A stretch of DNA of 64,000 bases. Source: Streptococcus sp. 596553. GTDB taxonomy: Bacteria > Bacillota > Bacilli > Lactobacillales > Streptococcaceae. Under the pieces are notes generated by a model, which made no database searches, had not been told where the DNA came from, and worked only from the letters and a program-made list of their open reading frames with translations. A program made the position numbers and the translations under genes. The DNA is taken from contig NZ_OXCQ01000004.1 of assembly GCF_900411395.1 (NCBI RefSeq), forward strand, positions 1-64,000, written 5' to 3'. The number at the start of each line of letters is the position of its first letter. Positions within the stretch are counted from its first letter, which is position 1. This document shows, piece by piece, positions 8,486 to 18,034 of this stretch.

Positions 8486-8962
8486 ATGATTGGAGAAAAT
8501 ATAAAAACATTACGTAAAACACATGATCTCACCCAACCTGAATTCGCAAAGATTATTGGCATCTCTCGAAATAGCCTGAGTCGTTATGAGAATGGGACAA
8601 GTTCAGTTTCGACAGAATTAGTAGATCGTATCTGCAAAAAATTTAATGTTTCCTATATCGATATCGTAGGGGAGGAAAAAATGCTCACACCAGTAGAAGA
8701 TTATCAGTTAACATTAAAAATAGAATTGATAAAGGAAAGAGGAGCAAATATCTTAGCGCAACTTTATCGTTTTCAAGATGAACAAGGAATTAAATTTGAT
8801 GATAGTTCTAATCCTTGGGTTCTAATGAGCGATGATCTTTCTGATTTGATTAACACGAAGATTTATCTTGTTGCAACTTTTGAGGATGTAGAGCGATATA
8901 ATGGCTATTTGGATGGCATTGAACGTGTGCTAGAACAAGCTAGTCATCTAGTGGTGGCTTAA
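8486..8962 (+). CDS. pezA: PezA antitoxin / autorepressor
   Basis: A 158-residue protein, the same length as pneumococcal PezA. Residues 1-65 form an XRE-type helix-turn-helix (QPEFAKIIGISRNSLSRYENG) and the C-terminal half is the PezT-binding helical domain ending in LEQASHLVVA. I chose the ATG at 8486 because it follows AAAAGGAGG; the open frame extends upstream into the Fic remnant. PezA neutralises PezT and represses the operon. Its stop shares one base with the pezT start. Confidence 0.92.
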   Translation: MIGENIKTLRKTHDLTQPEFAKIIGISRNSLSRYENGTSSVSTELVDRICKKFNVSYIDIVGEEKMLTPVEDYQLTLKIELIKERGANILAQLYRFQDEQGIKFDDSSNPWVLMSDDLSDLINTKIYLVATFEDVERYNGYLDGIERVLEQASHLVVA

Positions 8963-9723
8963 TGAAATTAGATAAATTTAGCCAGGATGACTTTATTAAA
9001 GCCTCTAATCGACTCATTCGTTCTTTAACTCGTGGAAAAACAACTTCATCTCAGCCTAAGGCTATTTTGCTTGGTGGACAGAGTGGTGCTGGTAAGACAA
9101 CGATTCATCGTATTAAACAAAGGGAATTTCAAGGAAATATTATTATCATTGATGGAGATAGTTATCGCTCTTTTCATCCGAACTACCTTGGTCTACAGGA
9201 AAAGTATGGTAAAGATAGTGTGGATTATACCAAAGTATTTGCAGGCCAAATGGTTGAATATCTTGTAGATGAATTGAGTAAACAAGGTTATCATTTATTA
9301 ATCGAAGGTACCTTGAGAACGACCGAAGTTCCTCGTAAAACAGCACAATTATTGACAGCTAGAGGCTATCAAGTCTCACTTGCACTGATTGCGACTAAGC
9401 CAGAATTGTCCTATCTCAGTACTTTGATACGTTATGAGGAGCTCTACGCTATAGATCCTAGTCAAGCTAGAGCGACTCCTAAAACACACCATGATGGAAT
9501 TGTAGGACATTTGGTTGGTAACTTACGGGAGTTGGAAAAGGAAGAACTTTTTAGACAAATTCAAATTTATCAAAGAGATCAATCGTGTGTTTATGATTCG
9601 CAAGTAGATCAAACCTCAGCAGCAGAAGTTCTACAAGAATGCCTCTTTGGAAAATGGAACACGGTGGAAGAAGAGATGTTGAAGATAGGACAGGAAAGGT
9701 TGAGGGAGTTAGGTGATAATTGA
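8962..9723 (+). CDS. pezT: PezT zeta-family toxin (UDP-N-acetylglucosamine kinase)
   Basis: A 253-residue zeta toxin of standard PezT length. The Walker A motif is intact (GGQSGAGKTT, about residues 33-42), as is the downstream IDGDSYR stretch. Zeta toxins phosphorylate UDP-N-acetylglucosamine and so poison peptidoglycan synthesis. It is translationally coupled to pezA. I see no truncation or frameshift, so the module looks functional. PezAT is usually carried on genomic islands and integrative elements, in line with the integrase scar just downstream. Confidence 0.93.
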   Translation: MKLDKFSQDDFIKASNRLIRSLTRGKTTSSQPKAILLGGQSGAGKTTIHRIKQREFQGNIIIIDGDSYRSFHPNYLGLQEKYGKDSVDYTKVFAGQMVEYLVDELSKQGYHLLIEGTLRTTEVPRKTAQLLTARGYQVSLALIATKPELSYLSTLIRYEELYAIDPSQARATPKTHHDGIVGHLVGNLRELEKEELFRQIQIYQRDQSCVYDSQVDQTSAAEVLQECLFGKWNTVEEEMLKIGQERLRELGDN

Positions 9724-9941
9724 TATGTGATGCAGGGGTAATTTATTTCGATGAATCGACAGTAATAGTTTTTTTATAGAAGCTAAATATTTATTGTCCA
9801 GGGGAACAAATATTGTATTGATTGATGACTTTGATAAAGTAAATACTGCTTTATACAATGTTAGTATCAAATGTTTGATAAGGGAAAGTTGGAAGATATA
9901 AATTACTTGGTAGATGTTTCCATAGGGTAAAATTCACACCA

Positions 9942-10068
9942 TTACTTTTTAAGATTGCGATAAGCAATATCTCCAACTGTCATAGGAACTACATTAGAAG
10001 TATTGACATAAATTTGAGTTTGTACCTGTATGTCGCAGTTTATGAGGTGTAGCATGTGCTAGTTCATA
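9942..10068 (-). pseudogene. Tyrosine integrase C-terminal remnant with internal deletion
   Basis: Read on the minus strand, 10021-10068 encodes ELAHATPHKLRHTGT, the HxLRH catalytic box of tyrosine recombinases. After a frame change, 9942-10016 encodes QIYVNTSNVVPMTVG...RNLKK and a stop, a typical end of streptococcal element integrases. The segment that should join the two, including the late catalytic region, is missing. Upstream the frame is closed by stops. This is a scar of the element that probably brought pezAT. Other parts of 9724-10386 hold no supported gene. Confidence 0.65.
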
Positions 10069-10135
10069 TCTTTATTGTTTTTCCCAAGAGATAAGAAGTT
10101 GAAGTAAATCATTAGAAATAGAGAAAAATAGGATA

Positions 10136-10259
10136 GCAAAAGCTCTATTTCAGGAGAAAATGAAGGAAATATTTCCATAATAAAACGCATACTATCAAGT
10201 TTTTTTGATAGTATACGTTTTATTCTAGAAATATTTACTGGCTGTTTTTCTCAAACTGA
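10136..10259 (+). repeat. Dispersed hairpin repeat, copy A (SPRITE-like)
   Basis: This shares long near-identical blocks (TTTCAGGAGAAAATGAAG, then CATAATAAAACGCATA...) with 36014-36150, and the same element occurs inverted at 54190-54345. Its core is a stem (AAAACGCATACTATCAA / TTGATAGTATACGTTTT) like a rho-independent terminator. Such elements in pneumococcus have been called SPRITE; assignment to that family is from memory. Confidence 0.65.
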
Positions 10260-10386
10260 CTTTTTAAGAAGTTACCTTATCAGCAATTTCAAATAAGTTT
10301 ATGGAGCTATCTTTGGAAAAACTGTAGAATTTCAAAAATTACTACAGACCTTGAATTTTACTTATCATTTCAATGATTTAGATTGC

Positions 10387-11925
10387 TTACATTTTGTTTT
10401 GATAAGTTTTACGGTAATCTCCAGGAGAAAGTCCAGTCCTTTGTTTAAAAATTTTAGTAAAGTAAGAATAATTATCATACCCTACTTGACAAGATACTTG
10501 TGATATCGAGATATTTGTTTGAGATAGGAGAGATTTAGCAGCATTAATGCGTTTATCCGTTATATATTTAACAAGAGTTTCTCCAGTTTCTTTTTTAAAA
10601 ATTCTAGCTAAATGATCTGCGCTGAGATAAACCATATCTGCTAATATAGAACGATTTATATCTTCATAGTAGTGATGATCTATGTATTCGACGATGCGTT
10701 GAATACTATTTTTTTGGTTTTCAATGTTTGTTGCAAATTTCTTAGCATGTGACCAGTAATAATCAAAGTAATCCTGAAAAGATTCAATTGAATGAAAGCG
10801 TCGTTGGAATAAGAAATCATGAGTGCTGTTTTGGAATAATTTATGTGCCGAGATTCCATTTTGATCTAGATATATTCCTATTTGTTGAATCCAATCTAGT
10901 AAAATTTGTTGTAGTGTGAAAGTAGGAATTTGAGAATTATAAGCAAGTGAATTAATTTTTTCTCTTAATTCGTATTCACTTAAGGTATCTAAAAAAGTAA
11001 TTGAAAGAGTTTCTGTTTTAAAGGAAGTTGGAAAACTATGTGGAACACATGTAATAGTATTCCAATAAGAAACATACTGTTCATTATAAGTGTAGAGTTC
11101 TTTGGTATGAAATAAAATATCGGATAGTTTATGGCAACTCTTATATATAATGTTTGAGTATTTGCTAAAGTTATTAGAAATTTGAGAATGAATCTCATAT
11201 GCCAATTTGTCACTACGTTTGGATGAGTCTACTCTAAAGAGACAAACATATTGATCAACCTGGCTTTCCATCTTGAATAGACTTATCAGCTTATAAGAAG
11301 GTTGTGAAATTCTTTGAAGTTCTCTTTTTAGTTGAGAAGTCCATGATGGAGTTTCTGCAGAATAATCTTCTTCATTAAGATTGATTGTTAAAACTGCAAG
11401 AAAAAAATACTGGTGTTTTTGAAGAATAAAATCTTGTTTGCTTGCTATATTTTCTAGCTCATCAATGCGAGAAATTTGAGGTTTTCTAAGGTAATCATAC
11501 CAGAAGTTATCTTCTATTTGTAAAAGTGTATCATTTTTTCCGTTTAAGTTATGATTCTCAATTTTACTAATGGCTTTTTGAATAATAAATTCTAATTTTT
11601 CGAAGTTAATGGGTTTTAGATAGTATTCGAAGCTTTGTAATTCAATTGCTTTTTGAGCATAGTTGAAGTCGGCGTAATTGGTTAAAAAAATTGTTTTTAT
11701 ATCATATTTTTCATTTCTAATCCACGATAAGAGTTCGAGGCCACTACCTTGAGGCATTTCTATATCGCTTATCATGAGATCAATAGGATTCTCTCTAATA
11801 ATATTTTGAGCTTGAGTGAGGCTATAGGCAACATAAACAGTGTCAATGTGTAGTTTAGCCCAATCTATTTTCTCTCGTAAAGCTTCAATGATAAAACGAT
11901 CGTCATCAACTAATAAGATGTTCAT
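10387..11925 (-). CDS. YesN-type response regulator (REC + AraC HTH)
   Basis: A 512-residue regulator with an N-terminal receiver domain (LLVDDDR; phospho-acceptor Asp54 in MISDIEMP; Lys in YYLKPIN) and a C-terminal AraC-type double helix-turn-helix (about residues 410-505, with SISQVSCQVGYDNYSYFTKIFK). The long middle region is typical of YesN-like regulators. Its start overlaps the end of the kinase gene by 20 bases. The pair is divergent from an ABC sugar transporter, its likely target. Confidence 0.92.
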   Translation of the reverse strand: MNILLVDDDRFIIEALREKIDWAKLHIDTVYVAYSLTQAQNIIRENPIDLMISDIEMPQGSGLELLSWIRNEKYDIKTIFLTNYADFNYAQKAIELQSFEYYLKPINFEKLEFIIQKAISKIENHNLNGKNDTLLQIEDNFWYDYLRKPQISRIDELENIASKQDFILQKHQYFFLAVLTINLNEEDYSAETPSWTSQLKRELQRISQPSYKLISLFKMESQVDQYVCLFRVDSSKRSDKLAYEIHSQISNNFSKYSNIIYKSCHKLSDILFHTKELYTYNEQYVSYWNTITCVPHSFPTSFKTETLSITFLDTLSEYELREKINSLAYNSQIPTFTLQQILLDWIQQIGIYLDQNGISAHKLFQNSTHDFLFQRRFHSIESFQDYFDYYWSHAKKFATNIENQKNSIQRIVEYIDHHYYEDINRSILADMVYLSADHLARIFKKETGETLVKYITDKRINAAKSLLSQTNISISQVSCQVGYDNYSYFTKIFKQRTGLSPGDYRKTYQNKM

Positions 11926-13576
11926 TATAACCTCCGTCTATAATCTTGTATGGAATAAGTAAAAGAATTTTAGCCCCACCTTCTTCATTATTTTCAAATG
12001 CAATACTATAGTCATTAGGATAGAGAAGATTTAAACGTTCGATGGTGTTTGTGATCCCGATATGATGTCCATCTTCTGTTATTAGAGACTGTTTCTGATT
12101 TAGTTTTGATAAAATTTCTTCAGAGAAACCTGGACCATTATCTTCGATACAAATCTGAATATAATCTGAGTCCTCAGTTTTTACTTTTTTTATTGATAGT
12201 AAAATTGTAAATAAATCCTGAAATGAAAAACCGTGTTTGATTGTGTTTTCAATAAATGTTTGTAAAAGTAATGATGGGACAAGAGTATTTTGTAGGTCAT
12301 CATTGTAGTTTAGTGAAAAGTAGATGCTATTTCCATATCGAATTCGTTGTATTTCTAAATAATCTTTAATATGCTGAACTTCATCTTTAAGTTCTGAAAA
12401 ATCTTGATTAGCCATAAATAAATGACGGAGATAATTTGAAGTTAGGATAGTTAATTCTTCAATTTCCTTGTAGTTTTTTGTTTGAAGCATACTATGAATC
12501 ATTGATAACATATTTAAGTAGAAATGCGGACGGATTTGATTCTTTAGATAATTAAGTTCTATCTTCTTAAGTTCTAGTTGTGAATGGTATTCCCGTATTT
12601 TTAATTCTTGCATGTCAAATATTACTTTATTAAGTTTATCATTTGCCTTATCAATTTCTAGTATACCTTCAGATATAAAAAATTCAGAAGGGGGGATGGA
12701 GTCCCCAAGTTGAGAGAGTCGTTCAGTGAGTCTTGTTATTGGTTTAATCATCCATTGACGAATATACAGGATAATGATGATTGATAAAATGGTGATAATG
12801 ATAGGAACAGCTGATAAAAATACTTCTAAGAGTGTGATATTTCTAAAGACTTCGGCATAATCGACTAAAACATAAATATCGAAAGGTAAATGCGTTTTTT
12901 CATTTTGAGCATGAATTAGGTAGTTTTCGGAGGGTATATTGTTAGGCTCTTTTAGGGAAAGTTTACCATTATTACCAATATTAAGTTTTCTTAGAGGTTT
13001 TAGGATATCTTCTGAAGATATGACGGCATAAATGATTTTTCCTTCGTAATGAACAGATTTAACTAAGTATTCGCTGTTTTTAGTAGTTACATTTTTCCAT
13101 TTACGGTCACTTATATCACTACGCAATGATTTTAGATTTGATTTTAACAGTAGATAATCTTCATATGGAATATAAAGATTGGAGACATTTATAAAATGAT
13201 CAGTACTATCGGTTTCTAATAAGAACGTCATATGAGTTTCATTTTGATATTCAAACTCTATAAAGCTAGTTTGAACTTTTTTAAGATTTTCTTGATACTC
13301 AAGAAACGTTTGTACATGATTTAAGTTCTCTAAAGATTCATTATGTGTTATTGTTGAGTACATAAAGCGTTTTACAGAATGCAATTTCTCATTAACAGAA
13401 TCAGCATAAATTTCAATTGAACTACGTAGGTGTACTATATTTTGGTTTTTAATAAAATTTCTGGTTATGTTACTCATAGCAATATTGATTAAAATATTTA
13501 TCAATAGTAGTACAAGTAGGAGTTTAAAGAAAAAATGAATGGAATGTTTTTTTGATAAGTCGTGATTTAATTTCAT
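11906..13576 (-). CDS. YesM-type sensor histidine kinase
   Basis: A 556-residue membrane kinase. A first hydrophobic segment (residues ~15-37) and a second (~245-268) flank an extracellular sensor domain of about 205 residues. A HAMP-like linker follows, then the His-kinase box NQIRPHFYLN with His351 and a HATPase domain (FIENTIKHGF, DNGPGF). The order and motifs match YesM-family kinases, which usually sense oligosaccharides or the loaded binding protein outside the cell. Co-transcribed with its regulator. Confidence 0.92.
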   Translation of the reverse strand: MKLNHDLSKKHSIHFFFKLLLVLLLINILINIAMSNITRNFIKNQNIVHLRSSIEIYADSVNEKLHSVKRFMYSTITHNESLENLNHVQTFLEYQENLKKVQTSFIEFEYQNETHMTFLLETDSTDHFINVSNLYIPYEDYLLLKSNLKSLRSDISDRKWKNVTTKNSEYLVKSVHYEGKIIYAVISSEDILKPLRKLNIGNNGKLSLKEPNNIPSENYLIHAQNEKTHLPFDIYVLVDYAEVFRNITLLEVFLSAVPIIITILSIIIILYIRQWMIKPITRLTERLSQLGDSIPPSEFFISEGILEIDKANDKLNKVIFDMQELKIREYHSQLELKKIELNYLKNQIRPHFYLNMLSMIHSMLQTKNYKEIEELTILTSNYLRHLFMANQDFSELKDEVQHIKDYLEIQRIRYGNSIYFSLNYNDDLQNTLVPSLLLQTFIENTIKHGFSFQDLFTILLSIKKVKTEDSDYIQICIEDNGPGFSEEILSKLNQKQSLITEDGHHIGITNTIERLNLLYPNDYSIAFENNEEGGAKILLLIPYKIIDGGYNEHLIS

Positions 13577-13778
13577 ATACTATTCCCCTCTTAAAATTAT
13601 AGCACTTTGAAAATACGATATCATGTAACAAAACAGATATGTTTTTTCAAGATGTCGGAAAAGTAATAGTTTTTAAAATTAAAAAACTGAAAAATTGATA
13701 AACCTAGTCCAAAAAGTTCTATTAAGAGAATTCTATATGGTGTAAAATAATCGTAGAAAATCAGATGGGAGGAAAAAC

Positions 13779-14696
13779 ATGAAAGTAGCATCTCAACTTC
13801 ATAAAATAAAATTAAAGCATAGTATTCCGTTATATATATTACTTTTTCCTTCAATATTGCTATTAATTTTATTTTCCTATATTCCCATGTTGGGACTAAT
13901 TATTGCATTTAAAGACTATTCACCAGCCAATGGTATCTTTGCTAGTCAGTGGGTAGGATTTAAGTACTTTACTCAATTTTTCTCATCATTCCAATTCGGG
14001 ACAACTATGTTCAATACATTAAAAATTTCACTTTATAGTATTGTAGTAGGATTCCCCTTACCTATTATACTAGCTATCATTAGTAATCAGTTAAGAGTTG
14101 GGAAATTTAGAAAAATATTTCAAGTGACAACTTACTTACCTCATTTTATCTCTACAATGGTTATGTGTGGGATGATCATCTTATTTTTATCTCCTACTAG
14201 TGGTTTGTTAGCGAATGTATTTAAGTCTGTTGGAATCACTATTCCAGATTTTTTATCAAAACCTAGTCATTTTGCAGGTGTTTATGTTTGGAGTGATGTA
14301 TGGCAACATATTGGTTGGGATAGTATTATTTATCTGGCGGCGCTTTCTGCAATTGATCCTACATATTATGAGGCTGCAACTATGGATGGTGCCTCTAGGT
14401 TACAAAAAATTCGGCATATAGAATTACCATTGCTTTTGCCGACTGCTATGATTTTATTAATATTAAGAGCAGGTAGTTTATTAAGTGTAGGTTTTGAGAA
14501 AGTGTTACTACTGCAGAATCCACTTAATTTAGCAGGAAGTGAGATAATTTCGACCTATGTTTATAAAGTTGGTATGGTGAACTTTCAGTATAGTTATTCG
14601 ACAGCTATAGGGTTATTTAACACCGTAGTCAATCTAATAATTTTGTTATCTGTTAACTGGTTCTCGAAAAGATATACTAGAACGGGTCTTTTTTAA
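13779..14696 (+). CDS. Sugar ABC transporter permease, LplB-like (CUT1)
   Basis: A 305-residue permease with six predicted membrane segments and the EAA-type loop YYEAATMDGASRLQKIRHIELP that docks the ATPase. The family (LplB / YteP) imports oligosaccharides. It starts behind GGGAGG and is the first gene of a transporter operon divergent from the YesMN pair. No ATP-binding protein is encoded nearby, so it probably borrows a shared ATPase such as MsmK. Confidence 0.92.
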   Translation: MKVASQLHKIKLKHSIPLYILLFPSILLLILFSYIPMLGLIIAFKDYSPANGIFASQWVGFKYFTQFFSSFQFGTTMFNTLKISLYSIVVGFPLPIILAIISNQLRVGKFRKIFQVTTYLPHFISTMVMCGMIILFLSPTSGLLANVFKSVGITIPDFLSKPSHFAGVYVWSDVWQHIGWDSIIYLAALSAIDPTYYEAATMDGASRLQKIRHIELPLLLPTAMILLILRAGSLLSVGFEKVLLLQNPLNLAGSEIISTYVYKVGMVNFQYSYSTAIGLFNTVVNLIILLSVNWFSKRYTRTGLF

Positions 14697-14713
14697 AGGA
14701 AGGAGTGCTCAAG

Positions 14714-15610
14714 GTGAAATGGTTTCATAAATCAAGAAAAACAAACTCTGAATTATTATTTGATATAGTTACCTATGGTTTAGCAATTTTCCTTATCCTG
14801 TTAATTGTTTATCCGTTATGGTTTGTAGTGATTGCATCTTTTAGTAATCCTTCAGATGTTGCAAATGGGAAGGTATGGTTTATTCCTAGAGAATGGAAAT
14901 TAGATGGATATTTACGTCTTATTCAACAACCTTTATTTTTGCGTAGCTATTTAAATACCATTTTATATACTGTTGTTGGTACCTTAGTTGCTTTAGTAGT
15001 CAATATTCCAGCTGGTTATGCTTTATCTAGAAAAGAATTAGTTGGTAGAAAGTGGATGAGTATTCTATACATAATCCCTATGTTTGTATCAGGTGGCTTG
15101 ATTCCTACCTACTTAACAGTAAAGAATGTAGGCTTGATTGATACATTTTGGGTAATGGTAATACCTTTTGCGGTTTCATCATACAATATTATTGTTGCTA
15201 GAACTTTCTTTAATAATAGTATTCCAGACGGGATGTGGGAGGCTGCGCAAATTGATGGATGTGGTACAATTCGTTATTTTATTAAGATAGTCGTTCCTTT
15301 ATCAAAAGCTATTATAGCAGTTATTGGACTTTGGACTGCAGTTGGTATTTGGAATTCGTGGTTTAATGCTTTAATTTATTTAACGAATGAAAATTTACAA
15401 CCATTGCAATTAATTTTACGACGTTTACTAATTAGTAATCAAATGTTACAATCGCAAGCAACAGGAGAAGTTGCATCAGATCTTCGTATCAAAGCCGATA
15501 TGATGAAATATGCAGCAATTGTTATTTCAACCGCTCCGATAATGTTGCTATATCCCTTTGTTCAAAAATATTTTAATCAAGGCGTAATGATTGGCGCCTT
15601 GAAAGAATAG
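14714..15610 (+). CDS. Sugar ABC transporter permease, YtcP-like (CUT1)
   Basis: A second permease of about 298 residues with the EAA loop WEAAQIDGCGTIRYFIKIVVP. I prefer the GTG at 14714, eight bases after AAGGAAGGA, over the GTG at 14705, which lies on top of the ribosome site. It forms the heterodimeric membrane channel with the preceding permease. The C-terminus QGVMIGALKE is typical of this group. Confidence 0.9.
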   Translation: MKWFHKSRKTNSELLFDIVTYGLAIFLILLIVYPLWFVVIASFSNPSDVANGKVWFIPREWKLDGYLRLIQQPLFLRSYLNTILYTVVGTLVALVVNIPAGYALSRKELVGRKWMSILYIIPMFVSGGLIPTYLTVKNVGLIDTFWVMVIPFAVSSYNIIVARTFFNNSIPDGMWEAAQIDGCGTIRYFIKIVVPLSKAIIAVIGLWTAVGIWNSWFNALIYLTNENLQPLQLILRRLLISNQMLQSQATGEVASDLRIKADMMKYAAIVISTAPIMLLYPFVQKYFNQGVMIGALKE

Positions 15611-15619
15611 GAGAAAAAC

Positions 15620-17185
15620 ATGAAACATAAATCATTTACATATTTGTTCTTAGGAACAGTTACACTTGCTGGCTTAACAGCTTGTGCAAATTCCAATAAT
15701 GCGAATAAGGATGATAAGTCTGGAGAAGATTCTTATAAAATCACAACTGTTCGTTGGTCTGACTGGGGAGAAGATTATCATAAAGGTTTTCTAACAGATT
15801 CTGCCAAAGAATCAGGCATCGATGTTAAATGGGATACACTTGTAGCCGCAGATTGGGCAGATAAGAAATCTGTGTTGGTTGCTAGTGGAGATTTACCAGA
15901 TGCATTTTTAGGTTCAAATGCTTTTACAGATTCAGAAATTGCTCAGAACCAATCTTTATTTATTCCATTGGAAGATTTAATCAAAGAAAACATGCCAAAT
16001 TTAACTAAGGCTATGGAGAAAGAACCTAAGATTAAAGCTATGATTACTTCACCAGATGGTCATATCTACAGTCTACCTAAAAAATTACCGATGCGTCCTA
16101 CTGTAGCTAATCAGCTATTTATTAATAAAAAGTGGCTGGATAATTTAGGATTAAAGGTTCCAGAAACTTATGATGATTTAGTAAAAGTACTACAAGAATT
16201 TAAGGATAAAGATGCGAACGGAAATGGAGACGCTTCTGATGAAATTCCATTCGGAGCAGGAAACTTTGATCCAACATTCTCATATATTCTTCCGTTCAAT
16301 AATCGTTTAGGTGCAGATAATACATATGAAATGTCTGTAAAAGATGGAAAACCAGTCTACCTTCGTACAGAAGAAAGTTATAAACAAGGGATTGCAGCAA
16401 TGCATGAAGCTTATAAAAAAGGTTTGATTGATCCGGAAATCTTTACAGAAGATACCTCTATGAGTGTAGCAAAACGTATGGATAAGGGAGTATCTAGAGT
16501 AGGTGTTTCTAGTGGTTGGACAGCAGATGCAACGTTTGGCTTACATTCAAGTGAATATATTGCTCTACCTGCTTTAAAAGGTATGGATGGTAAACAATAT
16601 GTCTTTTCTGATCCAGATCATTACAACTATGGTCGAAATGAAATTTTGATTACAAATAAGAGTAAAAATCCTGCTAAATTATTGAAATGGTTGGATAAAT
16701 TATATACAGATGAAGCAAGTATTCAGAATTTCTATGGATCATTTGGAATAGCTACTGAAAAGAATGGTGATAAGTTTAAAGTGTTACCTCCTAAAGATGG
16801 TAAATCAGCTGATGAATGGGCATGGATTAATTCACTTCGAGATTTTGGTCCTAAATACGTAAGCGATGATATCAATAGTCGCGTAGAAATCGATCAAACA
16901 CAAGGTGATGGATTGAAATTGAAGATGGACCAAGATTTGAAACAATTTGCGTTGCCAGCTTACCCTAATGTGATTTATTCACAAGAAGAACTTAACAAAT
17001 TATCATCAATCTATGTGAGTATTGAATCTTATGTCAAACAACAAGCATCTAAATGGGTAGTTGAAGGCGGCATAGAAAAAGAATGGGACTCATACAAAGA
17101 AACTCTTAAGAATATGGGATTGGACGAATTTATGAAGATTCAACAGGAAGCATATAATCGTTACCAAAAAGAAGTCAAAGAGTAA
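15620..17185 (+). CDS. Sugar ABC transporter substrate-binding lipoprotein
   Basis: A 521-residue extracellular lipoprotein. The signal peptide ends in LTAC with Cys22 as the lipidation site, followed by an Asn/Asp/Lys-rich linker. The large size fits LplA/YtcQ-type binding proteins for oligosaccharides rather than small sugars. The stretch DKDANGNGDASDEIPFG resembles a calcium-binding loop of this group. It feeds the two upstream permeases. Ligand unknown; glycans cut by the linked GH31 enzyme are a reasonable guess. Confidence 0.92.
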   Translation: MKHKSFTYLFLGTVTLAGLTACANSNNANKDDKSGEDSYKITTVRWSDWGEDYHKGFLTDSAKESGIDVKWDTLVAADWADKKSVLVASGDLPDAFLGSNAFTDSEIAQNQSLFIPLEDLIKENMPNLTKAMEKEPKIKAMITSPDGHIYSLPKKLPMRPTVANQLFINKKWLDNLGLKVPETYDDLVKVLQEFKDKDANGNGDASDEIPFGAGNFDPTFSYILPFNNRLGADNTYEMSVKDGKPVYLRTEESYKQGIAAMHEAYKKGLIDPEIFTEDTSMSVAKRMDKGVSRVGVSSGWTADATFGLHSSEYIALPALKGMDGKQYVFSDPDHYNYGRNEILITNKSKNPAKLLKWLDKLYTDEASIQNFYGSFGIATEKNGDKFKVLPPKDGKSADEWAWINSLRDFGPKYVSDDINSRVEIDQTQGDGLKLKMDQDLKQFALPAYPNVIYSQEELNKLSSIYVSIESYVKQQASKWVVEGGIEKEWDSYKETLKNMGLDEFMKIQQEAYNRYQKEVKE

Positions 17186-17234
17186 TACTTTATATGAACT
17201 CTTGGTTGTATAAACAAGGGACTAGCTAATTACA

Positions 17235-17276
17235 GGAAGCGAGACTGATAACATCAAATTATCTCGCTTCCTTTAT
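17235..17276 (+). terminator. Rho-independent terminator after the binding-protein gene
   Basis: GGAAGCGAGA (17235-17244) pairs perfectly with TCTCGCTTCC (17262-17271), followed by TTTATT. The 17-base loop is long. It separates the transporter genes from the YesL-GH31 pair. Confidence 0.75.
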
Positions 17277-17389
17277 TCTAATTTTTAAAGAAATTTGGAA
17301 ATGTTTTTTAAATAATTTAGGTAATATTTTTGTGCAACTGACATTCTAAAATATAGAGTTAAGACGATTGATTTTATGGAGAATATATT

Positions 17390-18034
17390 ATGCAAAAATT
17401 ATTTTCATTAGATGGAAAAGTGGTTAGAATTTTAACTTTTTTGACAGATTTAATTATTTTAAATACTCTATTTATTGTTAGTTGTATTCCAATAGTTACA
17501 ATTGGGGCATCACTAACTTCTCTTACGACAATGTGGTATCGTATTTTAAAAGGTAAAGATACCGATATTGCTTATCATTATTTTCGGATCTTTAGACAAA
17601 ATTTTAAACAGTCAACTTTTATTTGGTTGTTTATCCTCCTAATAGAATTACTTTTATATGTGAACTATTGTCTTTGGGGCTATTCAAGTTTATTTTCAGA
17701 GTATAGTTTATTGTTAGTGTTGCCCTTTTTATTTGTTATAATACTTTTGATGAGTGTTATTTTTCCCTATATTGGTCTATTTAAAGATAATCTAAAAAAT
17801 AGTATTGTAAATAGCGTATTAATTTGTATGTTAAATCCAATACAAGCTATCATGTTGGTTTTATTTAATATTTCTGTACTGTATATGAGTTTTAGTAGTC
17901 CAGAACGAGTTTTAACAGCTATTTACGTATTTACATTTGGGGGATTTGCTTTTTGCGGATTGATGAATGTAATGATAACGAATAAAATGTTTGATAAAGT
18001 AAAGCAATTTACTAAAAGGAGGAAAACAAATTGA
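17390..18034 (+). CDS. YesL-like membrane protein (DUF624)
   Basis: A 214-residue protein with about five hydrophobic segments. The N-terminus FSLDGKVVRILTFLTDLIILN and the GASLTSLTTMWYRILKG stretch match the YesL/DUF624 family. These proteins are repeatedly linked to YesMN systems and CUT1 transporters, but their role is unknown. It overlaps the GH31 gene by 4 bases, so the two are translated together. Confidence 0.85.
   Translation: MQKLFSLDGKVVRILTFLTDLIILNTLFIVSCIPIVTIGASLTSLTTMWYRILKGKDTDIAYHYFRIFRQNFKQSTFIWLFILLIELLLYVNYCLWGYSSLFSEYSLLLVLPFLFVIILLMSVIFPYIGLFKDNLKNSIVNSVLICMLNPIQAIMLVLFNISVLYMSFSSPERVLTAIYVFTFGGFAFCGLMNVMITNKMFDKVKQFTKRRKTN

Noticed and set aside
8090..8962. One 290-residue Fic-HTH fusion gene
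   Set aside because: pezA has its own operator, -10 and AAAAGGAGG site at 8455-8480, and its length from 8486 equals PezA; the joint frame is probably fortuitous.
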